From positions 32,255,208 through 32,319,207 of the forward strand of contig NC_056035.1 of assembly GCF_004379255.2 (NCBI RefSeq): DNA of 64,000 nucleotides. The letters are read 5' to 3'. Under the pieces are notes generated by a model, which was given only the letters and a program-made list of their open reading frames with translations, was not told the origin of the DNA and did not search any database. This DNA is from Salvia splendens (lineage: Eukaryota; Streptophyta; Magnoliopsida; Lamiales; Lamiaceae). Of the stretch, positions 34,234 through 44,719 are shown one piece after another. Numbering within the stretch: position 1 is the stretch's first letter; the number at the start of each line of letters is the position of its first letter. A program made the position numbers and the translations under genes.

Positions 34234-35734
34234 TGAAAGCTTGTTTTTATAGAATATGTGTGTACTTTTGTGCTAGGTCAAGCTTCTCAAATCCAGAGAA
34301 TCCGCTAGATCACAAGGTCTAGGAACTCAAAGGATCTTGGGAGTCTCGGTCGTCGGACACACAAATTTCGCATTCAAAACCCTCAACCCGCTATACTATG
34401 AATTAGCACAGGGAAGCAGGGATCGATCCCACGAAGATGGATGCGTAAGAAGACATTCAAGAGACTCTGGAAAGGGGTTGGCTGCTGCCACGCAATTTTT
34501 GGGTTGAGAAGATAATTATAACTAGGCTGGGGAATAAAAACTAACACTAGACCTAGGAAACTGAAAATATCATGCGGACATGGGACATCATCTTAACTTC
34601 AATATCTCAAACAAACTTCCTCGACCTAGTAAACGACTTCCTAAACTAACCAAACAGAGATCAAACGAGCAGCGGGGACCATTTCCAGAAAAGGTAAAGT
34701 ACGGATGAAAAGCTGCAAATAACTAATTCTGGAATTAACAAACAACGATCTGCATCTTATCACCTGATTCAAGCTCGAACATGGAGAAAACAGAGTAATG
34801 ATCTAGATTCAAACAAAATATAATAATTCGGACGTCGAAAACTGGCGATTAATCGGAAACAGAACAGATCTACATATACTAGACGAAGCAAAACAAAAAA
34901 CACAGAAATGAGTCATCAACTTCATGCACAATCAACCAACTCAGCTTCAGATCCACACGTCGGACGCTTAATCCACTCTGGATCCAAGCAATCCGAACCA
35001 AACTACAACCAAAAAACAACTCCATGAGCTCCGATTCATCAGATCCACTCTGATCAACGACAATCCAACCTCGATTCAACTCCGATTCACCAGATCAAGT
35101 GCGAAAAGCATCCATTCAAGTAAACAACCACAAACTCAGAATCAAACACAAACAAACCTCAACATCAGCATCATTCATGACAGAAAATAGAAATTCCATA
35201 GATAGCTAAACAAGATTTCAACAGCTAACGAAAGCCGAGCTTCGAACAGCGAAGACTCGGTGGAAAAAGCCGAACAGAGAACTAAATTGAATGCAGTAAA
35301 TTGTTTCTTCGCCCTACGTAAGGACGGTGGTGCACAACATCAACCGAAAATGAACCCAAAACCACCCCAGATTTCCGATTACCCCAAGTGTGTGTAGAAG
35401 TGTATGAAAATGAGCTTAGAGCCAAAAAGGTTTTTCTTTCTTCCTCCCTCTCTCCCTTCCGTATGTTGAATGCTCTCTCTTTTATAGATATGGAAGCGAT
35501 CTTCTAGAAGCCTTCTCTTAAAATCTCTGTTCTGCCCTCCGGCTAGCGATCTCCTCCGTCTGGCAATTTTTCCTTCATTATGCTCACTTTCTCGCCAAAT
35601 CCTTCATCAGGCGATTATCTACCTTCATTCCTGGACCTGGCGATTTCTTCTACACACCTGGCTTAAAAGATGTGTTAGACCCCGTAAATTGTTGAATTTA
35701 ACCCCATAACCGATGCATGAAATTAGCCTTATCA
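34234..35734 (-). mobile_element. Solo LTR inserted in element A
   Basis: A 1501-bp segment begins TGAAAGCT and ends CTTATCA. It is flanked by the perfect duplication GCAAT at 34229-34233 and 35735-35739, and it interrupts the word AGCAATCCATGG. The reverse complement starts TGATAAGGCTAATTTCATGC, almost the same as the LTR start at 1116, so it belongs to a related Gypsy family. No internal region or second LTR is present. Confidence 0.88.
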
Positions 35735-35739
35735 GCAAT

Positions 35740-37534
35740 CCATGGAGCTAGGTTGTAGTACCCACTTACATTATTTCATGTGTTGTCTTCATTATAATAT
35801 TAACACATGATATTGTTATGATTCTACTTTACTGATTACTAAAGGTTTACATTACTTTGAAGTATATTTATATTATCAAAATATTGGGACACCAACATAT
35901 GTATGTTCAATAATAATGTATATATTTTACATCAAGTCATGTAATGTTGGGATCCTTCTCTGTCCACATCATTAGATCCTAAATGTACATTATTTGATAG
36001 ATAAATGTTACACTATTTTGATGTGAATGTACATCACTACTATTTTACATCCCCAAAATCTAAGTTTAACAGATTCAAAAAATTTCATTGTTTTCTGTTT
36101 CCATCATAATAGAAAAAAAAAAAGAAATCTAATACAAGTGGACTCCTCACTGTCATCGAATTCCACTCTGGACCACTTTGTACCTATTCATAAACAGATA
36201 CGTTGATTAGTCAAAATGTTACATTACTGGTTAATACGGATTTACATTACTACAAAATAACAAATAATAATAATGTAACACATCGGTGTGAAATAATGTA
36301 AATATTTGATCAAACAATGTCTAAAGGCCTAATGTATGCATATTTACTATAATCTTATGAACCCGATAATGTAAGTAACAAAGTGTATCAATATAACACC
36401 CTCTTATATAACAAACAATAATGTAGCACATCGGTATCAAAAAATGTAAAATTTTGAGTAAATAATGTACATAAAAAATGAAAAAATGCAACATATCATA
36501 CTATAACACAAAATAATGTAGCATATCAGTATGAAGTAATGTAAATATTGGGTTAAATAATGTGCATATGACTTTTGAAAGAAGATACAGAGGACCATAT
36601 TGAGTAGAAACTGTAACACAATAATGTAGCACACCCGTATCGAATAATGTAAAATTTTGAGTAAATAATGTACATAAAAAATGAAAAAATGTAACAGATC
36701 ATACATTGATATTATAACACAAAATAATGTAGCACATCAGTACGAAGTAATGTAAATATTGGGTTAAATAATGTGCATATGCCTTTTGAAAGAAGATACA
36801 GAGGACCATGTACAACAGAAACTGTAACTCAAAAAACTTAAAAATTGGATCCCAATAACAACACATTCAAATTAAAATCAGAATAATGTAGTAACAAAAC
36901 ATTTCACAGAAACCACAACTATGCACAACAAATGACCACATTAACTGTGTCAAGATTCAAATTTGACAAAAGTTGGATCCCAATAACAACCCATTCAATT
37001 AAAATCAGAACTAAGTAAATTCATCAAAGAATTAATAAAACCTAAACACATCTCAAATCAACAAAAAAAATCCCCGCATTTTGGCTGAGGGTTGACGGAC
37101 AGTTTCACAATAATGTAACTAGGCAACTAAAATCAGTTTTCCCAATGTTGAATCAACTACAAGTTGACCGAAAATTACCTTATTACTGACCAAGGAGTAA
37201 GCCACTGTCAGATGAGGTATGGTCGATCGTCAACACACGGTGAGATGAAGGAAATCAGTATACGAACTACTGAAAGTCATCGTCGGAAATTGAATTGGCG
37301 TTGATTGGAGTTTTTCCGACTTCTAAACGGTGGTTAGGGTTTTTTCGGAGGAGAAGCGAGGGTAAAGCGGAATGAGGGGAATGAGATCGATTTAGTATAA
37401 TGTACCAAATCGACCTAGTAATGTAACACGGTCTATCACATCTCCTACAAATCTAATCCGTCCAAAATCTTAATCTAATGATTAATATCATGTTGGAACT
37501 TAACACTATAGAGATAATAGGAACCTAATGCTAC
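35740..37534 (+). other. Motif-rich non-coding part of element A
   Basis: No coding region recognised. AATAATGTA occurs dozens of times at irregular spacing. A near-duplicate block of about 190 bp occurs at 36440-36620 and 36640-36830. Confidence 0.6.
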
Positions 37535-38101
37535 CATATATATATGGGTGCATTACCCTCCTTTTAACACCTTAGTATAAAACATAGGACTAGTATACAC
37601 CCTAGGATCCATTAATCTAATGGCTTAGATTAAATCCTAGATGTTACATTATGATACTAGTTTCGTACATCGCAGGGCAAATTTGGTACTCCCTCCGTTC
37701 CTCTATAGTTGAGTCGTTTTTCCATTTCGGGAAGTTCCTCCATAGTTGAGTCGTTTCTAAAAATGGAAAAAATCAGCATATTTAATGGTGATTTAGCTGG
37801 TTTAATTAACACCCCTTATCACAATTAATTAAGTTAATTACACAATTAAAAAAAACTCCCCAACCCTAATTCTCCCTATCACACGCTGCATTCCCCTATC
37901 TCTCTTGAACAAAAAACGCTCCCCCTTCTCTCTTCTTCATCTCTTTCATCTGGAAACCCTAGATCTAAAATCCGGCGCTCCCTCTGAAATTCGAACACCA
38001 AATCAAGGTTCTACCCTCCTATTCTCACTCACAACGTCGATTGTACTCTTCTCTCTCATCTTACGCGTCGTCGATTCAGGGTTGTTCGCCGACCCCAAAC
38101 A

Positions 38102-38704
38102 ATGCATCGGTCGCACATCGCCAAGGCAGACGATCGGAGACAGCCACGCAGCCCCCTCGCCGATGGAGACGGTTGGATTAACCCTCGCATCATTTGTATT
38201 CCCGCAGCGTCGCGTGGTAGAGGTCGTATTTCGGCCGGATCTCGGGGAAGAGGTCGTATTCCCGCAGCGTCGCATGTTAAAGGTCATATTTCGGCCGGAT
38301 CTCGTCGTAGATCTCGAGATGATGAAGGGTTAATTCACCATCTATGGTGGAACATCTGCCGTTCCTCCATAGGCGAGCCCGCTGGCAGCGTTGGCGACTC
38401 TCCGCCGACTGGAGGCGTAATTGGCGGTGAAGGGGGCGCCACCCCGACCAGATACATTGCTGGCGGTGAAGGCGGCGCCTCCTCGAGTGGAGTCCTATAC
38501 GGGGGTGAATGCGATGCCACCTCTATGTCGGATGAAGAATTTAAATGGAGATATTGCATCACTGAGGCTGGCAAGGCATTGTGGGAGAAATGCAAGGCTG
38601 GCGATGAAGGCGATGCCACCTCTATGTCGGATGAAGAGTTTGTAAGGAGATATTGCGTCACCGAGGCTGGAAAGGCGTTGTGGGAGACATGCATTAATTC
38701 CTGA
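38102..38704 (+). CDS. Passenger ORF inside the mariner, 200 aa, repeat-built
   Basis: The ORF has an N-terminal basic region with repeated IPAASRGRGRISAGSRGRGR blocks (DNA unit about 57 bp, 38196-38310). A glycine-rich middle follows (GGEGGATPT, GGEGGASSS), then two copies of a module of about 33 aa: GDATSMSDEEF, RYC.TEAGKALWE.C. The duplicated DNA keeps frame. Expression and start are uncertain: a second plus-strand frame (37905-38333) overlaps the first third. Mariners normally encode only transposase, so this is either a captured host fragment or an element-specific gene. I do not recognise the module. Confidence 0.4.
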   Translation: MHRSHIAKADDRRQPRSPLADGDGWINPRIICIPAASRGRGRISAGSRGRGRIPAASHVKGHISAGSRRRSRDDEGLIHHLWWNICRSSIGEPAGSVGDSPPTGGVIGGEGGATPTRYIAGGEGGASSSGVLYGGECDATSMSDEEFKWRYCITEAGKALWEKCKAGDEGDATSMSDEEFVRRYCVTEAGKALWETCINS

Positions 38705-38789
38705 TATGGGTGAGATCTTTCTAATGCTTCATTTAACAGAATTGATTTCAAATAGTGATCTATGATCTGTGATTATTATATGATGGGCT

Positions 38790-39130
38790 GTTAGTGTATG
38801 TCATTGTTGATGTTGGTGATTGTGATTGAGGTTGCTGATGTTGGTGATTGTGATTCGGGTTGCTGATGATTATGAATTTGTTGGTGATGTTGTGACTTTG
38901 GTGGCTGATTGTGATTGGGGTGGCTGATGTAGTGAATTTGTTGGTGATATATGCATTCATGATATGTGCATTCATGATATGTTGGCTGATTGTGATTGGG
39001 GTTACTAAATACAAAATGCATCATTGTTGCAGCATTTACATCCTTTTACAAAACACAAAATGCATCATTGTTGCAGCATTTACATCCTTTTACAAAACAC
39101 AAAATGCATCAATTGTTGCATAGTGACAGT
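38790..39130 (+). repeat. Minisatellites inside the mariner
   Basis: A GATTGTGATT-GGGTTGCTGATG repeat runs from 38800 to 39010. It is followed by three copies of a 44-bp unit containing CAAAATGCATCATTGTTGC (39010-39125). Confidence 0.75.
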
Positions 39131-39245
39131 CATTTCAAAACACAAAAAATGGCATGATATGTGCATTCACCTTCCTTCAATAAATGCATCATTCATGCAC
39201 ATTGACAGTCTATCCAAAAAAACACCATGTGCTTCTTCTATACCT

Positions 39246-40719
39246 TCATAATCCTAAGGCTTGGGATATTGACTCCAATCCATGATTGCTCCCCTGGTCT
39301 CTCAGATAAGCTACTGCTTCCATAACCAGTTCCACTGGAACTTCTAGATTCAGTGGAAGCTGATTTGTCCTCCTTAAATGTGTTTTCCCCATGTGGGGCA
39401 GCTTGTATCTGTTCTGACCATGGACTTTCATAATTTCCATGTAACAGCCTTGAAGACTTAGGAAAACATTATCCAAAGTCTCTGGTTGTAATTCATGGAA
39501 TGATTTCTCAACTGCACTCACTAAGTCATCCACATTATTGCATGCAGTCTGAGTTTGTAGTGACTGTATTGCTCTGAACCAACCCAAGTCATTCACATTG
39601 GTGTCAGGTGATTTAGGTGGTTGTTGCACAATTGAGATTGAGAACCCACTTTGTTGTGCAGCTTCTCTGAAAGCTGGGTCATTGTCTTTGATGTGTGGTC
39701 TCGCGTTATCTTGTTGTATCTTGAGAACTTTAGTTGCCCCATCTGGCCACTTGGCTATGATGGCAGGTAATATCTGTTCTCAATAATGTGACATGCATAA
39801 AATCATCATTTGCACAACATTACACCATTTATTTACAGTGTGTCATGAGAATGTAGGCTCACTGGTATGTAATGGCTTATGTGCATAAATTAAATGCATT
39901 AAAGAGATGCAAACATTACCTTATTGATCAAGCATTCCCTCACCACATCTGTTGTGATACTCTCTATGGGTTTTGTCTCCATAGTGCCTGCCTGCCTGTT
40001 TTTACTTGACCTCTTGGCTGCAACTTGTTTGGTAAAGGGAAAAATTCCAATTTTTCCATCAAACAACACTTCACCATGAACACCAAACAGTGGTCTACAA
40101 ACTGCACACATGAACATTATTTTGGATATGAACTTCTTATTTTTACATGTTCTATGAGGTTCTTGCTCTCCTGGAGCAAGATAGAATCTCTGAGTTCCTT
40201 TTGTCATGTAGAACCACTTTTCATCAATATGTATAGTGTTGTGCACATGAATCTGATTTTGTTGAGGATTCTGTCAAATTCTAATGATTCAACTGTGAAT
40301 CTCAGCCGTAACAGCTTGTTTGCAGCTGTTAAGTTGGGTTTAATGGCTGATGTGTGTGGTATAATCAGGCCATCCTTAACCCACCTCCATACGGTTGTTT
40401 TTGAACAACCTAAACCCACTGCCACACTCAAGAGGTTGCACCTTTTGGAGAAATGCAAACTCTTTAACAGATCAACATCCAATTGCAGCCTTTTGGGGTA
40501 ATGCCGCACTTTTTTGACACTTATCAGTTGAACTGATGTTCCTCGTTGTTGCTGTTTCTTTGCAGCATTCCACCACCTTGTACAGGTTTGCCGGGAGATT
40601 GTAAACTTCAGTTGTGCTTCCTTAAGTGTGCCACGAGGAGGTACACCGCCCACACACCTTCCGATGATGAATTGGACCACTTGGTTCTTGAATTCTGAGG
40701 AATACTCTTGGTGCCCCAT
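39246..40719 (-). pseudogene. Mariner transposase (DD39D), one frameshift, one intron
   Basis: Exon 1 (40719-39920) starts MGHQEYSSEFKNQVV and has helix-turn-helix segments (SRQTCTRWWNAAKK, GCSKTTVWRWVKDG). The catalytic first Asp is in HIDEKWFYMTKG. This part is in another frame from the N-terminus, so a frameshift lies near 40245-40260. A 146-bp intron (39919-39774, AAG|GTAATG to ACAG) separates exon 2, which holds IQQDNARPH and SPDTNVNDLGWF. Exactly 39 residues separate the second and third Asp, the plant MLE signature. The C-terminus ends SISQALGL. It would cut and paste TA-flanked elements. As read here it is inactive because of the single shift. Confidence 0.88.
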
Positions 40720-42007
40720 TTATGAGCATTTAAAAGACTTCAACAGCCAAGGAAAACATTTACTCCATTTGTTGGTTGAGCTATTTAATGTTTGAAGTTG
40801 GTGGAAGAGTATTTATAGCAGTGAATATACTAAGTGGCGCCAGCTTTCCCCCCTTTGTAAATTGAATTTACTGATACAACTCCTTTTGAATTCTCTGCAT
40901 TGTAAATTGAGTGCAATTAATGTGAAGTGCACCTACTATGTAAGTGGCGCCACATTCATTTTAATTCCCCCCCTTTGTAAATTTAACACATTGTTACAGT
41001 ACCAATGGATGAATAAAAAAGAATTTGCTTTCTACTCTACTCTCTAGCATATGTGTTCACTGCTCTCTCTCTCTCGAAAATTCATCATCTAAATTTGGGC
41101 AGATTTGGTTAATTAACAAAAGAATAACCAATTTATAAATTTGAATTTGTTGTGCATTTAGTGTTTACTTTAAATAAAAAGTTCAAATGAATAATGAAAT
41201 TCAAAGTCAAAAAGTCAAACTACTTTTTCTACTTTATTCTACTTAATCCACCAAAACATCATTTTTTTAGACTCCGTGCCCAAAAGTTCCGCCTCAACTG
41301 TAGAGGAACGGAGGGAGTATAACATATTGGACGGTTCAGTTTCTAATTAGCATTTGCGTCATTCATGGGATTTCAACTCCCAGTCATTTCATTCCCCTCC
41401 CACTCTCCCCCCATTACTTCCACCCTCTCTCCTCCCTCAGTAGGACTCGTCCCTAACCCTAGCCGCCGCCTCCTTCCGAATCTGCTTCTACCTGCCGTCG
41501 TCTCGACCAACCGCCTTTGTCACGGCGAATCGGTGACCATCTCGATGAGGGAATCCCGGTGTATACCCAACAAATTCAGTTTCGGTGACGAAAGCATTTC
41601 AATTAACATCTGATTTCAACTGCGGGGTGAAAGGTAAGGTCGAAACATTAAGTTTGCTTCAATTTCCGATAGATTCATATTTGAGGAACTGTTGTTTTAG
41701 TGTTTTAGTACATTATGTGGTATCAAATTTGATTCCTAAGTTTGTTTGTGTGGATTAGGGTTTTTTGTTGGTTGAGGACTTTTGCTCTAAAATTGAAGTT
41801 TTTGTCAATTGATTTTGCACTGAAATTCTCCTTCCAATTTTCTTCCTGCTTGTCGTTTTTTTGGTATGCAAGTATTGGTCATTCTTGATTTCCTCTCTCC
41901 CCATTTTTGGTGTATGCTGCTTTTTGTACATTGGCTTATTCAACAATGATTTTTTGATTTCATTCAGTTTCTGAAGAACTTCCTACAAAATGGTGAACAA
42001 TTGAACC

Positions 42008-43185
42008 ATGTCGAAGTGGCCTGCTAGTCAACCAACAAGTAATCTACTTTTTTGTTTCAAAGTATTGCTTAGACATTGTTAATCCCATTCTGTACATTAT
42101 TGTATGTCATATGCTACATTATACCACAACATTTACGCATTATTTAAGAAAATCTCATTTATGTTACATCATCAATGAGGTTTAGTTCATGAATAGAGTA
42201 CATTATTTTGTGTTAAAGGTTCATCATGCTAAACAAAATTTGATGCTTTCTTTGTAGTGGCAGAGTACATTGTTTGCAATTTGTGGGTTAAGCTTCATTT
42301 TGGCGAAGTTTTAGTACATTATTATTGTAGGACTCATTATCGTTTGTTCTGTTGTTGCATTATCGATACATTTATGGTACATTATGTACACAATTTTGTA
42401 CATGATGTTGTTATGCTACATCATGTCTGCACATTAGTACATTATTTGATACTGCATTATTACCTTATAAATATACATTGTTTCAAACCAGATCAGTAAC
42501 TTTACTCCTACTATCAGTGAATATTGTTTTTATAGGAAATGATGTATACACTTTAGTACATGAATAGCTTCTACTGATATTACTGTTGTTGTGATACATC
42601 ATGTTTGGAAATTAGTATACATTACTCATGGTAGCTTATCTGTACATCATTGGTTACTACTTACATTATTCTTTGATAAATGTGCATTATTGTTTCTGTG
42701 CAGTATTTTGATTAAAAAGCTACATTTAAGGGTTGTATTTGTAAATTATTTCAGTAGGAAACAATGCTACATTATTTATGCATACTTGTACATGACTTTA
42801 AAACATCATTTAGATAGATTAGTACATCAATTGATGTTAATTTTATGCATCACGTTCTGTTACATCATGTAGCTAGATCTGTACATCATGTTCTATTACA
42901 TTATTTAGCCATAGATGTACATTAACTGATATTGCATTGTATGTGTTTCTGAGTAGGTTCAACGAGTGCAAGAATCGTTTCGAGGATGACTTTGATGATG
43001 ATATGCCCATTGCATTAACGCAACAACAAGCTTTAAAGATGTTCAAAGATGTGCTATATTATCATTGTGTTGTAGATTATAATGTGCGAAAATTGTATTT
43101 TAATGTCGACTATAATTTGTTTGATGAGGGGCATAAGTTATATCCATTCCCCAATGGTTTAATAGCCCATGGGGCTAGGGTGTAA
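42008..43185 (+). pseudogene. Damaged homologue in B of the element-C AT-hook gene
   Basis: A short first exon, MSKWPASQPT (42008-42038, donor GTAATC), corresponds to MTKRGRPFKSQPT of element C but lacks the RGRP core. A long intron is full of TACATTATT. After the AG at 42955-42956, FNECKNRFEDDFDDDMPIAL aligns with VNYEEMLDDVVPIAI of C. The phases of the two exons do not fit, so the gene is broken. The frame then runs into the repeat ending AHGARV. Confidence 0.45.
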
Positions 43186-44170
43186 CACCAACCCAGTAGC
43201 ACAACGTTCACTAAGGGCAAGGAGTTAGAGTCGTTCTTGTAGGATTCAATTATTTTTTGTTTTGTGTAGTAGTTTCTGTTGTATTCTTACACTTATTTGG
43301 TTACATTATTCAGGTTAATAGTTACATTATTTGCTACTAATGTACTGTACATTAAAACCATAAGTATGTACATTATCAAAATGACTGAAAACAAATTGAC
43401 GGAAAAAATATACATTAAACTACTACATTCGTACATTATTTCATGTATAAAATCCAAAACTCAAATTAGAAAGCGAAATTTTATGCATGTGGTGGTACTA
43501 TACCCTAGCCCCATGGATTGTTAAACCCTAGGGAAATGATTCAAAGTCCCTATCCTTTGTGATGGTTTCATTTTGTGAGTCGGTACTACAACCTAGCCCC
43601 ATGGATTATTAAACCCAAGGGGTATGGATTCAAATCCCACCAAACATTAAATCCTTACATAGATACATTATTTAGTATGATGCATGTACATTAAATCCAA
43701 TTTTCCTACATTATTTACTGTACAAAATCCTAAATACACATAAAAACGAAATTCAATGCATGTGGTGGTACTATACCCTAGCCCATGGATTGCTAAACCC
43801 CCTAGGGGAATGATTCAAACTCCCATCCCTTGGTGATGATTTCATTTTGTGTGTGGGTACTACAACCTAGCCCCATGGATCGCTAAACTCAAATGGTGTG
43901 GATTCAACGTGTTGCAAGACATTAAACTACTTCTTACGTACATTATTATACTGTTTTCATACATTATTATAACGTTTACGTACATCATAAACAAACAATA
44001 AAAACAGAAAGTATAGGCTAGTGTTGGTAATATGTCCTACCCCGATGGATTGTTAAACCCTATGGAATGGCTCTAACTCCCTTCCCGTGGTGAAAGTTTT
44101 GTTATTGAGTAGGTACTATACCCTAGCCACATGGATTGCTTAACCCTTTGGGGAATGAATTTAACTTTTG
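43130..44170 (-). repeat. Degenerate tandem repeats of element B
   Basis: At least six inverted copies of the CCATGG-centred unit seen in A occur here, for example CTAGCCCCATGGATTG at 43506, 43594 and 43870. Confidence 0.7.
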
Positions 44171-44719
44171 TCACACATTAAACCAATTATAATCTACATT
44201 AATCACAAGTGGGCATATACATTAAACAACCATATTCGTACATTAATTTTAGTATGGATTAATATATTCTGTAATATACAATGGGGTATAAACAATGGAA
44301 TTATAGTTACAATTAATGGATGTATAAATGAGCAATAAAAAAATTAGAAAAAAATCAAATGAAAGTGTAATATTCAATGCATATAATGATACGTACTACA
44401 GTTTCTTCTTGATTATGGTACACAATAAAGTTATTTGTACTAATTAAGGAAAATGAATCATTTAAATATTTTATGTGTATGGTGGTATGCAGTTATTTAG
44501 GGATGCATAATTTCCAAACTTGCAAGGAGAGAATCATGGAATGCAATTAACCATCTAAATTGAATCTTCCAAATCTGCCCTTTTTTATTTTTAATTAATT
44601 TTCAGCAATCACACGTGGCAATAAAACCGGCCATTAGATCACACCTAATCAATGGATGAAATTAGTTTCCCCTTTTAACAGTTTTTAACACATTAATATG
44701 AATACATCCCTATATATAT

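Larger units (their letters stand above)
32173..37534 (+). mobile_element. Element A of the TA-microsatellite-flanked family
   Basis: It starts GGATGTATTCATATCC after a TA run and ends near CCTAATGCTACC before another TA run (37535-37545). Both ends and internal blocks match element C: 32173-32420 with 44720-44960, 32775-32965 with 45228-45420, and 33545 onward with 45436 onward. Non-coding parts are packed with the motif AATAATGTA(C). It carries a captured exon, a tandem repeat and a solo LTR, but no recognisable transposase. Confidence 0.6.
37689..41317 (-). mobile_element. Complete mariner-like element (plant DD39D MLE)
   Basis: Terminal inverted repeats of about 28 bp, CTCCCTCCGTTCCTCTATAG on the left and its near-exact complement on the right, are flanked by TA (37687-37688, 41318-41319). 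The length is 3629 bp. It contains a minus-strand DD39D transposase with one frameshift and a plus-strand passenger ORF. The termini match Stowaway MITE ends, so a source of this type could have mobilised the Stowaways in this window. Confidence 0.9.
37546..44710 (-). mobile_element. Element B of the TA-flanked family, inverted, interrupted by a mariner
   Basis: It lies between TA runs at 37535-37545 and 44711-44719. Its right end, read in reverse, is GGGATGTATTCATATTAATG, matching the left ends of A and C, so it is inverted. Consistently, the dense motif appears here as GTACATTATT on the plus strand. It carries remnants of the small AT-hook gene and the 43.1-44.2 kb punctuation repeats. The mariner occupies 37689-41317. 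Confidence 0.6.
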
